A stretch of DNA of 12,784 nt, taken from contig WOZB01000200.1 of assembly GCA_011620445.1 (NCBI GenBank), forward strand, positions 1 through 12,784. The letters run 5' to 3'. Shown here piece by piece: positions 1-7,145 of the stretch (positions are counted from its first letter, which is position 1; each line of letters begins with the position of its first letter). A program made the translations under genes and the position numbers. The stretch is from Anaerolineaceae bacterium. GTDB lineage: Bacteria; Chloroflexota; Anaerolineae; Anaerolineales; Anaerolineaceae. The notes below the pieces were generated by a model, which did not search any database, had not been told where the DNA came from, and saw only the letters and a list, made by a program, of their open reading frames with translations.

Positions 1-60
1 TTTGCCTGGTTTGTGTCTGCCAATCCAACCAACAAATGGGTAACCACGGGGGGTTGCCCC
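1..60 (+). repeat. 60-bp direct repeat, copy 1 (cut by window edge)
   Basis: Positions 1-60 match 255-314 at 59 of 60 bases; the single difference is G56 versus A310. The copy begins at the window edge, so its left end may extend outside. It includes the hairpin at 38-59. Confidence 0.9.
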
Positions 61-106
61 GATATGAGGTACGCATGGGTTATCAATGATTTGCATATTT
101 GGTAGC

Positions 107-126
107 GGCAGGCCCCCGTGCCTGCC
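107..126. repeat. Hairpin GGCAGGC-N6-GCCTGCC
   Basis: A perfect 7-bp inverted repeat (107-113 with 120-126) around a 6-base loop. Its sequence differs from the GGGTAACC family around it. It could be a second type of palindromic repeat; it has no T tract, so it is not a convincing terminator. Confidence 0.6.
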
Positions 127-141
127 TAAATAACAAACACA

Positions 142-163
142 GGGTAACCACAGGGGGTTACCC
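142..163. repeat. GGGTAACC palindromic repeat
   Basis: A perfect 8-bp inverted repeat (142-149 with 156-163) with a 6-base loop. It is followed by CTACCTGAGAA, a tail shared with the copy at 292. Confidence 0.8.
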
Positions 164-218
164 CTACCTGAGAAGACTTAACGAACAAATACCTTGCCCT
201 TCCATGCAACAACCCACA

Positions 219-240
219 GGGTAACCACGGGATTTAGCCC
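219..240. repeat. Degenerate GGGTAACC repeat copy
   Basis: The left arm GGGTAACC (219-226) is intact, but the right arm reads ATTTAGCCC and no longer pairs well. It is recognisable as a family member by the shared left flank ACAGGGTAACCAC and the right flank CCCTAC. Confidence 0.55.
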
Positions 241-254
241 TACGTTAGAAAATC

Positions 255-314
255 TTTGCCTGGTTTGTGTCTGCCAATCCAACCAACAAATGGGTAACCA
301 CGGGGGGTTACCCC
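255..314 (+). repeat. 60-bp direct repeat, copy 2
   Basis: This is the second copy of the repeat at 1-60, 254 bp downstream. It lies between two copies of AGAAAATCTTTG (247-258 and 321-332), so the unit here has a period of 74 bp. The inner hairpin is perfect in this copy and has one G-T type mismatch in copy 1. Confidence 0.9.
292..313. repeat. GGGTAACC palindromic repeat
   Basis: A perfect 8-bp inverted repeat (292-299 with 306-313) with a 6-base loop, inside copy 2 of the 60-bp direct repeat. Confidence 0.8.
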
Positions 315-410
315 TACCTGAGAAAATCTTTGTAACACAAGCCAGAACATAAAACCCAAATAGTCCCCTTCGATGGCGATGCCCAAATCCAGCCTTCCCA
401 CCGGCTCTTA

Positions 411-419
411 TGGCATAAT
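411..419 (+). promoter_or_regulatory. Candidate extended -10 box for the GH38 gene
   Basis: TGG followed by CATAAT (414-419) fits an extended -10 element (TGN plus hexamer) 34 bases before the start codon at 454. No good -35 is visible at the usual spacing. The similar string TATAATTAGCC appears ahead of the gene at 4486, which lends some support. Confidence 0.4.
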
Positions 420-453
420 TAAGCCCGGCTCAAATGCCCCTCAAGGAGATTAA

Positions 454-3342
454 ATGCAGACTTTACACATTATTTCTCACACTCACTGGGACCGCGAATG
501 GTACCGAACCTTTCAGCAGTTTCGCCTGCGCCTCGTCCATCTGGTGGATAACGTTCTCGAGATCCTGGACTCGGACCCCGATTACAAACACTTTATGTTG
601 GACGGTCAAACCATCGTCCTTGAGGACTACCTGCAAATGCGGCCAGAAAACGAGAGCCGCCTGCGGGATTACATAAAGCAAGGCCGCATCCTGATTGGGC
701 CCTGGTACATCCTGCCCGATGAGTTCCTGGTTTCCCCTGAAGCCACCATCCGCAACCTCCTGCTCGGCAAGTCTATCTGCGCCGATTACGGCTATCGTAT
801 GATGATTGGCTACCTGCCAGACCCTTTCGGTCACATTTCACAGATGCCCCAGATTTTGAATGGCTTCGGCATCGATAAGGCTTGCCTTTGGCGCGGTGTT
901 CCAGAAAATATGCCTACCCTGCTTGAATGGCAGTCGCCCGATGGCAGCAAAGTTTTACTTGCTCATCTCTACTTCGGTTATGGCGATATCGCCGATTGGC
1001 CAATATCTGACTTGGATGCGTCAAGAACCCTGCTTGATAGCCGCGTTGATCGTTTGGAACCTTTCAATCAGAGCGACCACTTCCTGATGATGCGCGGTAC
1101 CGACCATTTCGAGCCGCGCCCTCTCACTCCGAAAGCTATTGCCTACTACAACGCAAAATCAGCCAATCGTAAGGCGGTACATTCCACGCTTCCCAAGTAC
1201 TTCGAAGAGCTCGAGGCACTGGTAAAAACCGGTGATTTGAGCCCCACGCTTGTAACCGGTGAATTGCGCGATCCCAAAAAAGCGCACATGCTTCCCGGGG
1301 TGGATTCAGCCCGCATGTGGATAAAGCAGCGCAATTGGTTCAGCCAGACTTTGCTTGAGCGCTGGGTTGAGCCCTTCAGTTCCTGGGCTGAATTAGTGGA
1401 GCGCGGACCGAAAGCTTTTACCCCACTCAAAGGTTTTGTAGCCTCACCTCGCATCTGGAACCCTTCCACCCTCGTTGGTCAAGCCTGGAAATTGCTCATA
1501 ACCAACCATCCGCACGATTCCATTTGCGGTTGTTCGATTGATGAAACACATTCAGACATGGGCTCCCGATTTGACCAGGTGGACCAAATTGGTGAGGATT
1601 TAACTGCCCAGGCCTTGCGCGCTCTGATTGAAAACATCGAGACCCAGCCTTCCAAGACCAACCGGGATGCTTATGCAGCGGTAACGGTTTTCAATGCTGC
1701 CCCGGTAACCGTTTCCGAAACCGTGGATATTACTGTTGATATGCCCATAGGTGCAGAATCCGTTGAAGTGAGAGACGCTACCGGAAACACGGTTCCCTGC
1801 CTGGTCTCCCTGGAACATTCCGCAATAAAAGAATCCAACCTGATCAAGGTTTCTGAATTACAGACCTTATTAACCTCTGCCTCCACAGAAGGGCGAAATA
1901 ATGAGCAGTTGGTCAATGCCCGCATAACTGTAGAGGACGATCTGCCGTGCATAGAAGCTGACTTCTCCGCTGTCGTCAGCCCAGATCAGGACAGTTTGAT
2001 GAAGGCTTTCGTTGAGATCATGACCGTGGTCACCTGCAAAGCTGCGGACGATCGCCTGCGGGTCAAATCCATGAGCCTCCCCAGGGCGCATCTCAGCTTC
2101 TTGGCTGCGGACGTGCCCGCGGTGGGGTATAAAACATACTGGCTGGTACCCTCTTCCGCTTTGCCTTCGTCACCTAAGGTCGCAGAAGACACTGAGTTCA
2201 TCGAAAATGATTGGTACAAACTAAGCCTTGAAGCAGCCTGGGATGGCAGTATCAGCCTCCTGGATAAGCGCAATGGCCAGACTTACCATGGCCTAAACCA
2301 ATTCATCGATGTGGGAGACCGCGGGGATGAGTACAATTTCTGTCCGCCGGAGAATGATTCGGCTTTCTCGCCAGAAATCTATAACGCTGAGTTTTTCCAT
2401 AACGACCTGGAAGACACTCTCTTTCTCGAATGCAGGTTCGAGCTGCCCCTGCAGTTGATAGAGACCCGCGACGCGCGCGAAGAATTGACAGAAGACTGCC
2501 CGCTAACGGTAATTATCCGCCTGCCGAAGTCTGCTCCGATTGTGGATTTCCAGGTACGATTCGATAACCGTGCCCTTGACCATCGCCTGGAAGTGCGCTT
2601 CCCCAGCCAAATTCCAGCCGCGTCAGCCCGCTACGACTCGCATTTTGATGTAGTTGAGCGCCAAGTAAACTTGCCAGAGCATGACTTGAAATGGTGGGAA
2701 CAGCCCCGGCCTGAAGTACCCCAACAAGCTTTCGCGGATGTTTCTGATTCCACCCATGGCTTGATGCTGGCAAACCAGGGTTTGCCGGAAGTGGCCGCGC
2801 TACGCGATTCTGAGGGAAACGCAGTTTTAGCCCTCACATTGCTGCGCTGTGTTGGCTGGCTTTCCCGTGATGATCTGTGGGTGCGCCAGGGTCACGCTGG
2901 CCCACCACTTGAAACCCCGGATGCCCAGGAACAAGGCATCTATGAATTTACTTATCGTCTGATCCCGCATGCCGGCGATTGGCGCTCTGCTGCCACTCTG
3001 GCTTACGGCTTCCAAACCAGCCTGCGCGGTGAAGTTACCAACTTGCACACGGGCTCACTGGCGCATCAAGCTGCCCTGGTAGAGGTTGATAACCCTGCCT
3101 TCCATCTGACTGCTGTCAAGACCGCGGAGGATAAGTCGGGTCTTGTTGTACGCGGCTTCAATCAGATTGATAGCCCCATCAAGGTTCAAGTTAAGCCTGG
3201 CTTTGCTACAGCAGCTGCGACTCTTGTGAATTTGGATGAAAGTTTGCGAGAAGCTGTAACCCTTTCTGCTGAGAAAACGCTCAGTCTGGATCTGCAGCCA
3301 CATAAACTCGTTTCAGTACTATTTTCAAAACCAAGAATATGA
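454..3342 (+). CDS. GH38 alpha-mannosidase-type glycoside hydrolase
   Basis: This protein of 962 residues has the architecture of bacterial glycoside hydrolase family 38, the family of alpha-mannosidases and of the mannosylglycerate hydrolase MngB. The N-terminal catalytic domain opens with HTHWDREWY (residues 9-17). By comparison with Golgi mannosidase II, H11 and D13 are zinc ligands. The nucleophile is expected to be D123 in YLPDPFGH, and the fourth ligand H354 in NHPHDSICGC. A helical region follows (about 280-390), then a long beta-sandwich C-terminal half. There is no signal peptide, so the enzyme is probably cytoplasmic and acts on imported or internal mannosides. Start: AAGGAG at 443-448 lies 5 bases before the ATG. 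The stop overlaps the next gene by ATGA. The exact substrate (mannosyl-oligosaccharide, mannosylglycerate, glycan fragment) cannot be told from the sequence; the length of 962 is somewhat more than the roughly 880 of MngB. Confidence 0.93.
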   Translation: MQTLHIISHTHWDREWYRTFQQFRLRLVHLVDNVLEILDSDPDYKHFMLDGQTIVLEDYLQMRPENESRLRDYIKQGRILIGPWYILPDEFLVSPEATIRNLLLGKSICADYGYRMMIGYLPDPFGHISQMPQILNGFGIDKACLWRGVPENMPTLLEWQSPDGSKVLLAHLYFGYGDIADWPISDLDASRTLLDSRVDRLEPFNQSDHFLMMRGTDHFEPRPLTPKAIAYYNAKSANRKAVHSTLPKYFEELEALVKTGDLSPTLVTGELRDPKKAHMLPGVDSARMWIKQRNWFSQTLLERWVEPFSSWAELVERGPKAFTPLKGFVASPRIWNPSTLVGQAWKLLITNHPHDSICGCSIDETHSDMGSRFDQVDQIGEDLTAQALRALIENIETQPSKTNRDAYAAVTVFNAAPVTVSETVDITVDMPIGAESVEVRDATGNTVPCLVSLEHSAIKESNLIKVSELQTLLTSASTEGRNNEQLVNARITVEDDLPCIEADFSAVVSPDQDSLMKAFVEIMTVVTCKAADDRLRVKSMSLPRAHLSFLAADVPAVGYKTYWLVPSSALPSSPKVAEDTEFIENDWYKLSLEAAWDGSISLLDKRNGQTYHGLNQFIDVGDRGDEYNFCPPENDSAFSPEIYNAEFFHNDLEDTLFLECRFELPLQLIETRDAREELTEDCPLTVIIRLPKSAPIVDFQVRFDNRALDHRLEVRFPSQIPAASARYDSHFDVVERQVNLPEHDLKWWEQPRPEVPQQAFADVSDSTHGLMLANQGLPEVAALRDSEGNAVLALTLLRCVGWLSRDDLWVRQGHAGPPLETPDAQEQGIYEFTYRLIPHAGDWRSAATLAYGFQTSLRGEVTNLHTGSLAHQAALVEVDNPAFHLTAVKTAEDKSGLVVRGFNQIDSPIKVQVKPGFATAAATLVNLDESLREAVTLSAEKTLSLDLQPHKLVSVLFSKPRI

Positions 3343-4376
3343 GCCCAGACCAATTTTCTGAGCCCAAACAAATTCAGATGCAGCCTGATTTTTATATTGC
3401 CAACATCCCCATCTTTGGCCGGCTGATTCTTGCCCCGATGGACGGCCTCTCCGACCCAAGTTTTCGCTGGATTACGCGCAAGCTTGGTTCGGCGTATTCC
3501 ATTTCCGAGTTTATCAATACATTAGACTACACTGTCCAAAGGCACTACCAGGGCAACCGCCTGAGGTTCCGCCAGGCTGAAAGGCCTTTTGGTTTCCAAC
3601 TGTTGGACAACGACCCTGCCCGCATGGCGGCTGTGGCTGCAAGCATGGAAGCCGATTTTCACCCTGATTTTTTTGACATCAATATGGGCTGCTCCACCCA
3701 TCGCGTGCTTACGCGTGGGGCTGGGGCTGGTTTGATGCGCTCTCCAGAACTGGTTGGGAAGTGCTTTCGTGCTGTAAAGGCTGCGGTAAGCGTACCGGTT
3801 ACCGGCAAAATGCGCCTGGGGATCGACGAAAACTCACTAAACTACCGGGAAGTAGCCGAAATCGCGGTTGAAAATGGCTGCGCGGCAATGGCTCTGCACA
3901 GCCGAACAGCCAAGATGTCCTATTCCGGTGAGGTGCGCTGGGAACCAATTGCTGAACTAAAAAGGTTGCTGCCAATTCCGGTTATCGGTAATGGGGACCT
4001 TGTCACAACTGAAAAAGCGCGGGCTATGCTTGATCAAACCTCCTGTGATGCCGTGATGATCGGCAGGGTATCAAAAATCAACCCCTGGATTTTCAGTTGG
4101 CGCAATCGTGAAGATGTGAGCCCCGCGGAAGTCTGGCAGCTTGCCTCCTATCAACTAACAGAGATGATCCGTACCTATCCTGAAGGTGCCGCAATCTTTG
4201 CCTTCCGCAAGTTCTTCAAGGCTTACCTGGGACCTTACGGGATCGGCGGCCAAGCCATGCGGCAACTGCTGACCATCCGGGAGGAAACTGATTTTTGGAC
4301 AGCCTTTGAAGCCCTCTTCCAAGGTTTGAGTGTGGACACCAAGGCACCTAATCCCTGGTTTGATGAATCTGCCTGA
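3339..4376 (+). CDS. tRNA-dihydrouridine synthase, DusB-like
   Basis: The product of 345 residues is an FMN enzyme that reduces specific uridines in tRNA to dihydrouridine. Family landmarks are in order: LAPMDGLSDPSFR (31-43, FMN-binding start of the barrel), DINMGC (113-118) with C118 as the expected catalytic acid, GKMRLG (156-161), HSRT (187-190), PVIGNGD (214-220) and MIGR plus NPW (240-250). Some usually fixed positions differ: the Pro after the Cys is Ser, and the usual HGRT is HSRT. The start at 3339 overlaps the GH38 stop (ATGA), suggesting translational coupling, but no clear ribosome-binding site is seen. An in-frame ATG at 3378 (residue 14) would give a length closer to the usual N-terminus and is a fair alternative. 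There is no evident terminator after the stop. Confidence 0.9.
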   Translation: MSPDQFSEPKQIQMQPDFYIANIPIFGRLILAPMDGLSDPSFRWITRKLGSAYSISEFINTLDYTVQRHYQGNRLRFRQAERPFGFQLLDNDPARMAAVAASMEADFHPDFFDINMGCSTHRVLTRGAGAGLMRSPELVGKCFRAVKAAVSVPVTGKMRLGIDENSLNYREVAEIAVENGCAAMALHSRTAKMSYSGEVRWEPIAELKRLLPIPVIGNGDLVTTEKARAMLDQTSCDAVMIGRVSKINPWIFSWRNREDVSPAEVWQLASYQLTEMIRTYPEGAAIFAFRKFFKAYLGPYGIGGQAMRQLLTIREETDFWTAFEALFQGLSVDTKAPNPWFDESA

Positions 4377-4448
4377 TTCTGGAGGCAATTGGTGGTGTTT
4401 ATACCTTGGTTTCTGAATTTAAGTCATTAATAAGTGGGGTCATAGCTT

Positions 4449-4454
4449 TATAAT
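4449..4454 (+). promoter_or_regulatory. Candidate -10 box TATAAT for the UMF1 transporter
   Basis: A perfect TATAAT lies 31 bases ahead of the start codon at 4486, in the 109-bp gap after the Dus gene. No clear TTGACA-like -35 is found. Its presence suggests that the transporter is transcribed separately from the GH38-Dus pair. Confidence 0.5.
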
Positions 4455-4485
4455 TAGCCGTAAACTACACAAAAAAAGGAGCTGC

Positions 4486-5802
4486 ATGGAAAATACTCGG
4501 GAACATAAACGCTCAATTTTTGCCTGGACAACTTACGACTGGGCCAACTCAGCTTTCGTCACCACAATATCTGCTACTGTTTTGCCTGTTTATTTTTCAA
4601 ATGTGGCTGCAGCTCAGCTGCCTGATTACCAACGCACTGCCATTTGGTCCTGGACTACAGCCATTTACATGATTTTGGTCGCGCTGATGGGTCCGGTTTT
4701 TGGAGCAATGGCTGATTTCAGCGGTACCAAGAAGAAAAATCTCTTTACCTTTGCAGCCTTCGGAATCCTCGGAGCCGGTTTGCTTTATCTCGTCAAAGAA
4801 GGCCAATGGCTTCAGGCAGTACTCTTTTACATTATTGGCGGCGTCGGTTTTTCAGGCGCGAATGTGTTCTACGACTCGCTCTTACCTCACGTGGCTACGG
4901 ATAAAGAACAAGATATGGTCTCCTCCAGGGGCTATGCTATGGGATACGCTGGCGGCGGAATCCTTCTGGCCATCAACCTGGTAATGATTATGAGCGCTAA
5001 AACGCCGGAACAAACCCAAATGATGAGCCGCTTGAGCTTCCTCAGCGTTGCTGTCTGGTGGGCTATATTCTCCATTCCGCTCATGCTTTGGGTCAAAGAA
5101 CCTCCGCGCCGGGTTCAAACCAACGAATTGAACCACAAACCAATTCAGGTGGCCTTCAGCCGTCTGCGTCACACTTTCAGCGAGATAAAACACTTCCAGG
5201 AGTTGTTCAAGTTCATTCTGGCATTCTGGCTTTATAACAACGGGATTGGAACTATTATTTTTATGGCTTCGATTTACGGCAAGGAGCTGAAATTTAGCGA
5301 TACAACCGTCATCGGAACGCTGTTGATGGTTCAGTTTGTGGCCATCCCCTTCGCCATCCTGTTCGGGTGGTTGGGCAAGAAAATAGGCACCAAGCGCGCC
5401 ATCATGCTCTCTATCTTGGTATATGCTGTTATCGCGATTTTCGGGTACTTTATGACCCAGGAATGGCATTTCTGGTTCCTCGGCTTCCTGGTAGCCACTG
5501 TGCAAGGCGGATCACAGGCACTCAGCCGCTCCTTGTTCGGCCGCATGGTCCCCAGGAGCAAATCCGCGGAATTCTTTTCCTTCTTCTCGGTCAGTGAAAA
5601 AGTTGCTGGTACTGTAGGGCCAATCCTATTTGGTTTGGTAAGTACCTTGATGAAAGGCTCCCGTCTCTCCATTGTCAGTCTGATCATCTTCTTTATTGCT
5701 GGTGTTTACTTACTTTCAAAAGTGAATGAACGTGAAGGCATCAAACTGGCAGAAATTGAAGAGCAAGAAATTCTGCAAGGCAGCTTACCGAGCCAGGTTT
5801 GA
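4486..5802 (+). CDS. MFS permease, UMF1 (Atg22-like) family
   Basis: This is an integral membrane protein of 438 residues with about twelve hydrophobic segments, the size expected of a major facilitator. The near N-terminal motif YDWANSAF (17-24) is the signature of the UMF1/Atg22-like branch. In yeast, Atg22 exports amino acids from the vacuole; the substrate of the bacterial members is generally unknown. A loop with a basic and charged stretch lies between the two six-helix halves (about 205-240, from VKEPPRRVQ to FQELFKF), typical of MFS. AGGAG at 4477-4481 sits 4 bases before the ATG. A strong terminator follows 32 bases after the stop, so the gene appears to be a single transcription unit. 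The direction and substrate of transport cannot be inferred here. Confidence 0.87.
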   Translation: MENTREHKRSIFAWTTYDWANSAFVTTISATVLPVYFSNVAAAQLPDYQRTAIWSWTTAIYMILVALMGPVFGAMADFSGTKKKNLFTFAAFGILGAGLLYLVKEGQWLQAVLFYIIGGVGFSGANVFYDSLLPHVATDKEQDMVSSRGYAMGYAGGGILLAINLVMIMSAKTPEQTQMMSRLSFLSVAVWWAIFSIPLMLWVKEPPRRVQTNELNHKPIQVAFSRLRHTFSEIKHFQELFKFILAFWLYNNGIGTIIFMASIYGKELKFSDTTVIGTLLMVQFVAIPFAILFGWLGKKIGTKRAIMLSILVYAVIAIFGYFMTQEWHFWFLGFLVATVQGGSQALSRSLFGRMVPRSKSAEFFSFFSVSEKVAGTVGPILFGLVSTLMKGSRLSIVSLIIFFIAGVYLLSKVNEREGIKLAEIEEQEILQGSLPSQV

Positions 5803-5834
5803 TAGTCAAACAAATTTGCATATTAAGCCTGTGT

Positions 5835-5860
5835 AAAATCCTCCTTCGTGGAGGATTTTT
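5835..5860 (+). terminator. Rho-independent terminator after the UMF1 gene
   Basis: A perfect 10-bp stem (5835-5844 with 5850-5859) closes a TTCGT loop. The right arm ends in a run of five T (5856-5860). Position and orientation fit the end of the upstream transport gene. Confidence 0.9.
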
Positions 5861-5882
5861 CCTTGTTCATTAACTTAAAAGA

Positions 5883-5888
5883 TATAAT
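5883..5888 (+). promoter_or_regulatory. Candidate -10 box TATAAT for the ATP-grasp ligase
   Basis: A perfect TATAAT lies 40 bases before the start at 5929 and directly after the terminator of the preceding gene. The -35 region is weak. The gene is thus likely to be transcribed on its own. Confidence 0.5.
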
Positions 5889-5911
5889 CATTTTTGAAAT
5901 CTTCCCACAGA

Positions 5912-5915
5912 GGAG
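5912..5915 (+). promoter_or_regulatory. Distant Shine-Dalgarno of the ATP-grasp ligase
   Basis: The only good purine stretch, AGAGGAG, ends 13 bases before the ATG at 5929, which is farther than usual. The start cannot be moved upstream because an in-frame TAA lies at 5920-5922. The weaker GAG at 5926-5928 touches the ATG. Translation may therefore be modest. Confidence 0.45.
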
Positions 5916-5928
5916 AACTTAAGCTGAG

Positions 5929-6990
5929 ATGAAAAATTTCCGCGTAGCGGTACTGGCTAATCTAAAAGTAAATGCCCCCCATTTTGATGAGATGGCGGAT
6001 GACCAATGGGATGACCTCGATGCAGAGTCTACTGTCTTATCCATCCGGGATGCCATACGTTCCGCCGGTCATGAAGCGGAATTTCTGGAAGCAGACGAAT
6101 ACATCGCTGACGCACTTCGCAGCTACAAACCTGATATTTGCTTCAACATCTCTGAAAGCCATTTTGGCAACTCACGAGAAGCCCAAATACCGGCCATTTT
6201 GGAAAAAATGCAGATTCCTTACACCGGCTCCAAAGTACTTTGCCTGGCGTTGACGCTTGACAAACCCATGACCAAACGCATCCTGGCATGGCACGGCTTG
6301 CCTACACCCGATTTTCAATCCTTCGAACGTGAGGATGAGCAATTGGATGGAGGCATGAGATTTCCGCTCTTTGTCAAACCCAGCCGTGAAGGCACAGGCA
6401 TGGGCATCAGCCTGGAGTCGATCGTGCGTGATGAATACGAGCTACGCAAGCAATTAAGATTGATTATCCGGCGCTACAAGCAGCCTGCTCTGGTTGAAAC
6501 CTTTATTGAGGGACGGGAAATTACCGTAGGCATGGTTGGGAACCTGGTGGGACCTGTTGCCAACCGTCTGCCTGATGATGAAGACGCCCCCCGCAACACT
6601 GCTGGCCTGACCTTCCTGCCCCCAATGGAGGTAGACCTCAAGGATTACCTGCTCACTGATGGTGTTTATGCCAACCGCCTTAAAACGGCATTGGCTGCCG
6701 ACCTGACCTATCTATGCCCGGCACCCCTTGAGAAAACCATGGTTGAGGACTTGAACTGGCTTGCTGCAGCTGTATTCCGCGTTACACAATGCCTGGATTG
6801 CGCTCGGGTGGACTTCCGCCTGGATGTGCATAACAATAACAAGCCCTACATCCTGGAGATCAATCCACTGCCAGGCCTTTCCCCGGTCATTTCGGATCTG
6901 GTTATCGAAGGCGAAGCAGCCGGAATCCATCATACAGAGCTGGTTAATATGATCCTTAATACAGCGCTTAAACGCTATGGGATGATTTAA
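5929..6990 (+). CDS. D-alanine-D-alanine ligase-like ATP-grasp protein
   Basis: The product of 353 residues reads as a Ddl-type ATP-grasp ligase, a family that uses ATP to join an amino acid or dipeptide through an acyl-phosphate. Visible landmarks are IPYTGS (96-101) followed by LTLDKPMTK (108-116), FVKPSREGTGMG (148-159, with K150 as a probable ATP ligand), VETFIEGREITVG (189-201), ARVDFRLD (292-299) and the metal-binding LEINPLPGLSP (309-319). The N-terminal domain (1-90) has an unusual acidic stretch, HFDEMADDQWDDLDAES (18-34), in place of the normal short glycine-rich loop, and SESHFGNSREAQ (75-86) where Ddl usually has the HGxxGEDG motif. It could be a second Ddl with a different acceptor, not the cell-wall enzyme itself. 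There is no signal peptide or membrane segment. It stands alone between two terminators. Confidence 0.85.
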   Translation: MKNFRVAVLANLKVNAPHFDEMADDQWDDLDAESTVLSIRDAIRSAGHEAEFLEADEYIADALRSYKPDICFNISESHFGNSREAQIPAILEKMQIPYTGSKVLCLALTLDKPMTKRILAWHGLPTPDFQSFEREDEQLDGGMRFPLFVKPSREGTGMGISLESIVRDEYELRKQLRLIIRRYKQPALVETFIEGREITVGMVGNLVGPVANRLPDDEDAPRNTAGLTFLPPMEVDLKDYLLTDGVYANRLKTALAADLTYLCPAPLEKTMVEDLNWLAAAVFRVTQCLDCARVDFRLDVHNNNKPYILEINPLPGLSPVISDLVIEGEAAGIHHTELVNMILNTALKRYGMI

Positions 6991-7023
6991 CCCCATCCTG
7001 TAAAGTTCGGATTAATTAGTTTG

Positions 7024-7053
7024 AAAAGAAGGAGGCATAAGTTCCTTCTTTTT
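7024..7053 (+). terminator. Rho-independent terminator after the ATP-grasp gene
   Basis: A perfect 10-bp stem (AAAAGAAGGA at 7024-7033 with TCCTTCTTTT at 7043-7052) closes a 9-base loop and ends in five T. It lies 33 bases after the stop at 6990. Confidence 0.88.
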
Positions 7054-7115
7054 GTAAATCCATGTCTTTCTCATGCAGCGAGCAATACGGCTGCTCTTGG
7101 TGTGAGGGCAATGAT

Positions 7116-7121
7116 TATAAT
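7116..7121 (+). promoter_or_regulatory. Candidate -10 box TATAAT for the GNAT gene
   Basis: A perfect TATAAT lies 24 bases ahead of the ATG at 7146. No good -35 is evident. It supports a start at 7146 rather than at the upstream in-frame ATG at 7062, which would lie before this box. Confidence 0.45.
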
Positions 7122-7136
7122 AAAGGCTTGAAGACC

Positions 7137-7140
7137 GGAG
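7137..7140 (+). promoter_or_regulatory. Ribosome-binding site fixing the GNAT start
   Basis: GGAG at 7137-7140 is spaced 5 bases from the ATG at 7146. It decides between this start and the in-frame ATG at 7062, which has no such site and would add 28 residues not typical of the family. Confidence 0.6.
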
Positions 7141-7145
7141 CATCC

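Larger units (their letters stand above)
1..332. repeat. Cluster of related hairpin repeats in a gene-free region
   Basis: The first 453 bases contain no credible gene. Four copies of a motif starting GGGTAACCAC occur at about 38, 142, 219 and 292. In three of them the motif folds back on a GGTTACCC (or GGTTGCCC) arm; the copy at 219 has a decayed right arm. A fifth, different hairpin (GGCAGGC/GCCTGCC) lies at 107-126. Copies are followed by similar tails (CCCTACCTGAGAA or CCCTACGTTAGAA). The spacing is irregular and no open frame of note is present, so this is a patch of REP- or MITE-like palindromic elements rather than a CRISPR array. Positions 333-453 hold only the leader of the next gene. 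Confidence 0.8.

Noticed and set aside
1..332. Possible CRISPR array
   Set aside because: The repeats are few, irregularly spaced, and internally palindromic with partial decay; intervals are not spacer-like and no cas gene is present.
463..834. Open frame of 123 codons on the minus strand
   Set aside because: It is antisense to the catalytic domain of the GH38 enzyme and has no family resemblance.
4377..4448. Terminator after the Dus gene
   Set aside because: No stem with a following T run was found; read-through into the next gene remains possible.
4882..5505. Open frame of 207 codons on the minus strand
   Set aside because: It lies wholly antisense to the UMF1 transporter, whose protein has clear family motifs; the minus-strand product has no recognisable domain and no start signals.
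7062..7145. Longer N-terminus for the GNAT gene from the ATG at 7062
   Set aside because: It begins nine bases after a terminator T tract, lies before the -10 box, lacks a ribosome-binding site and adds residues not seen in the family.
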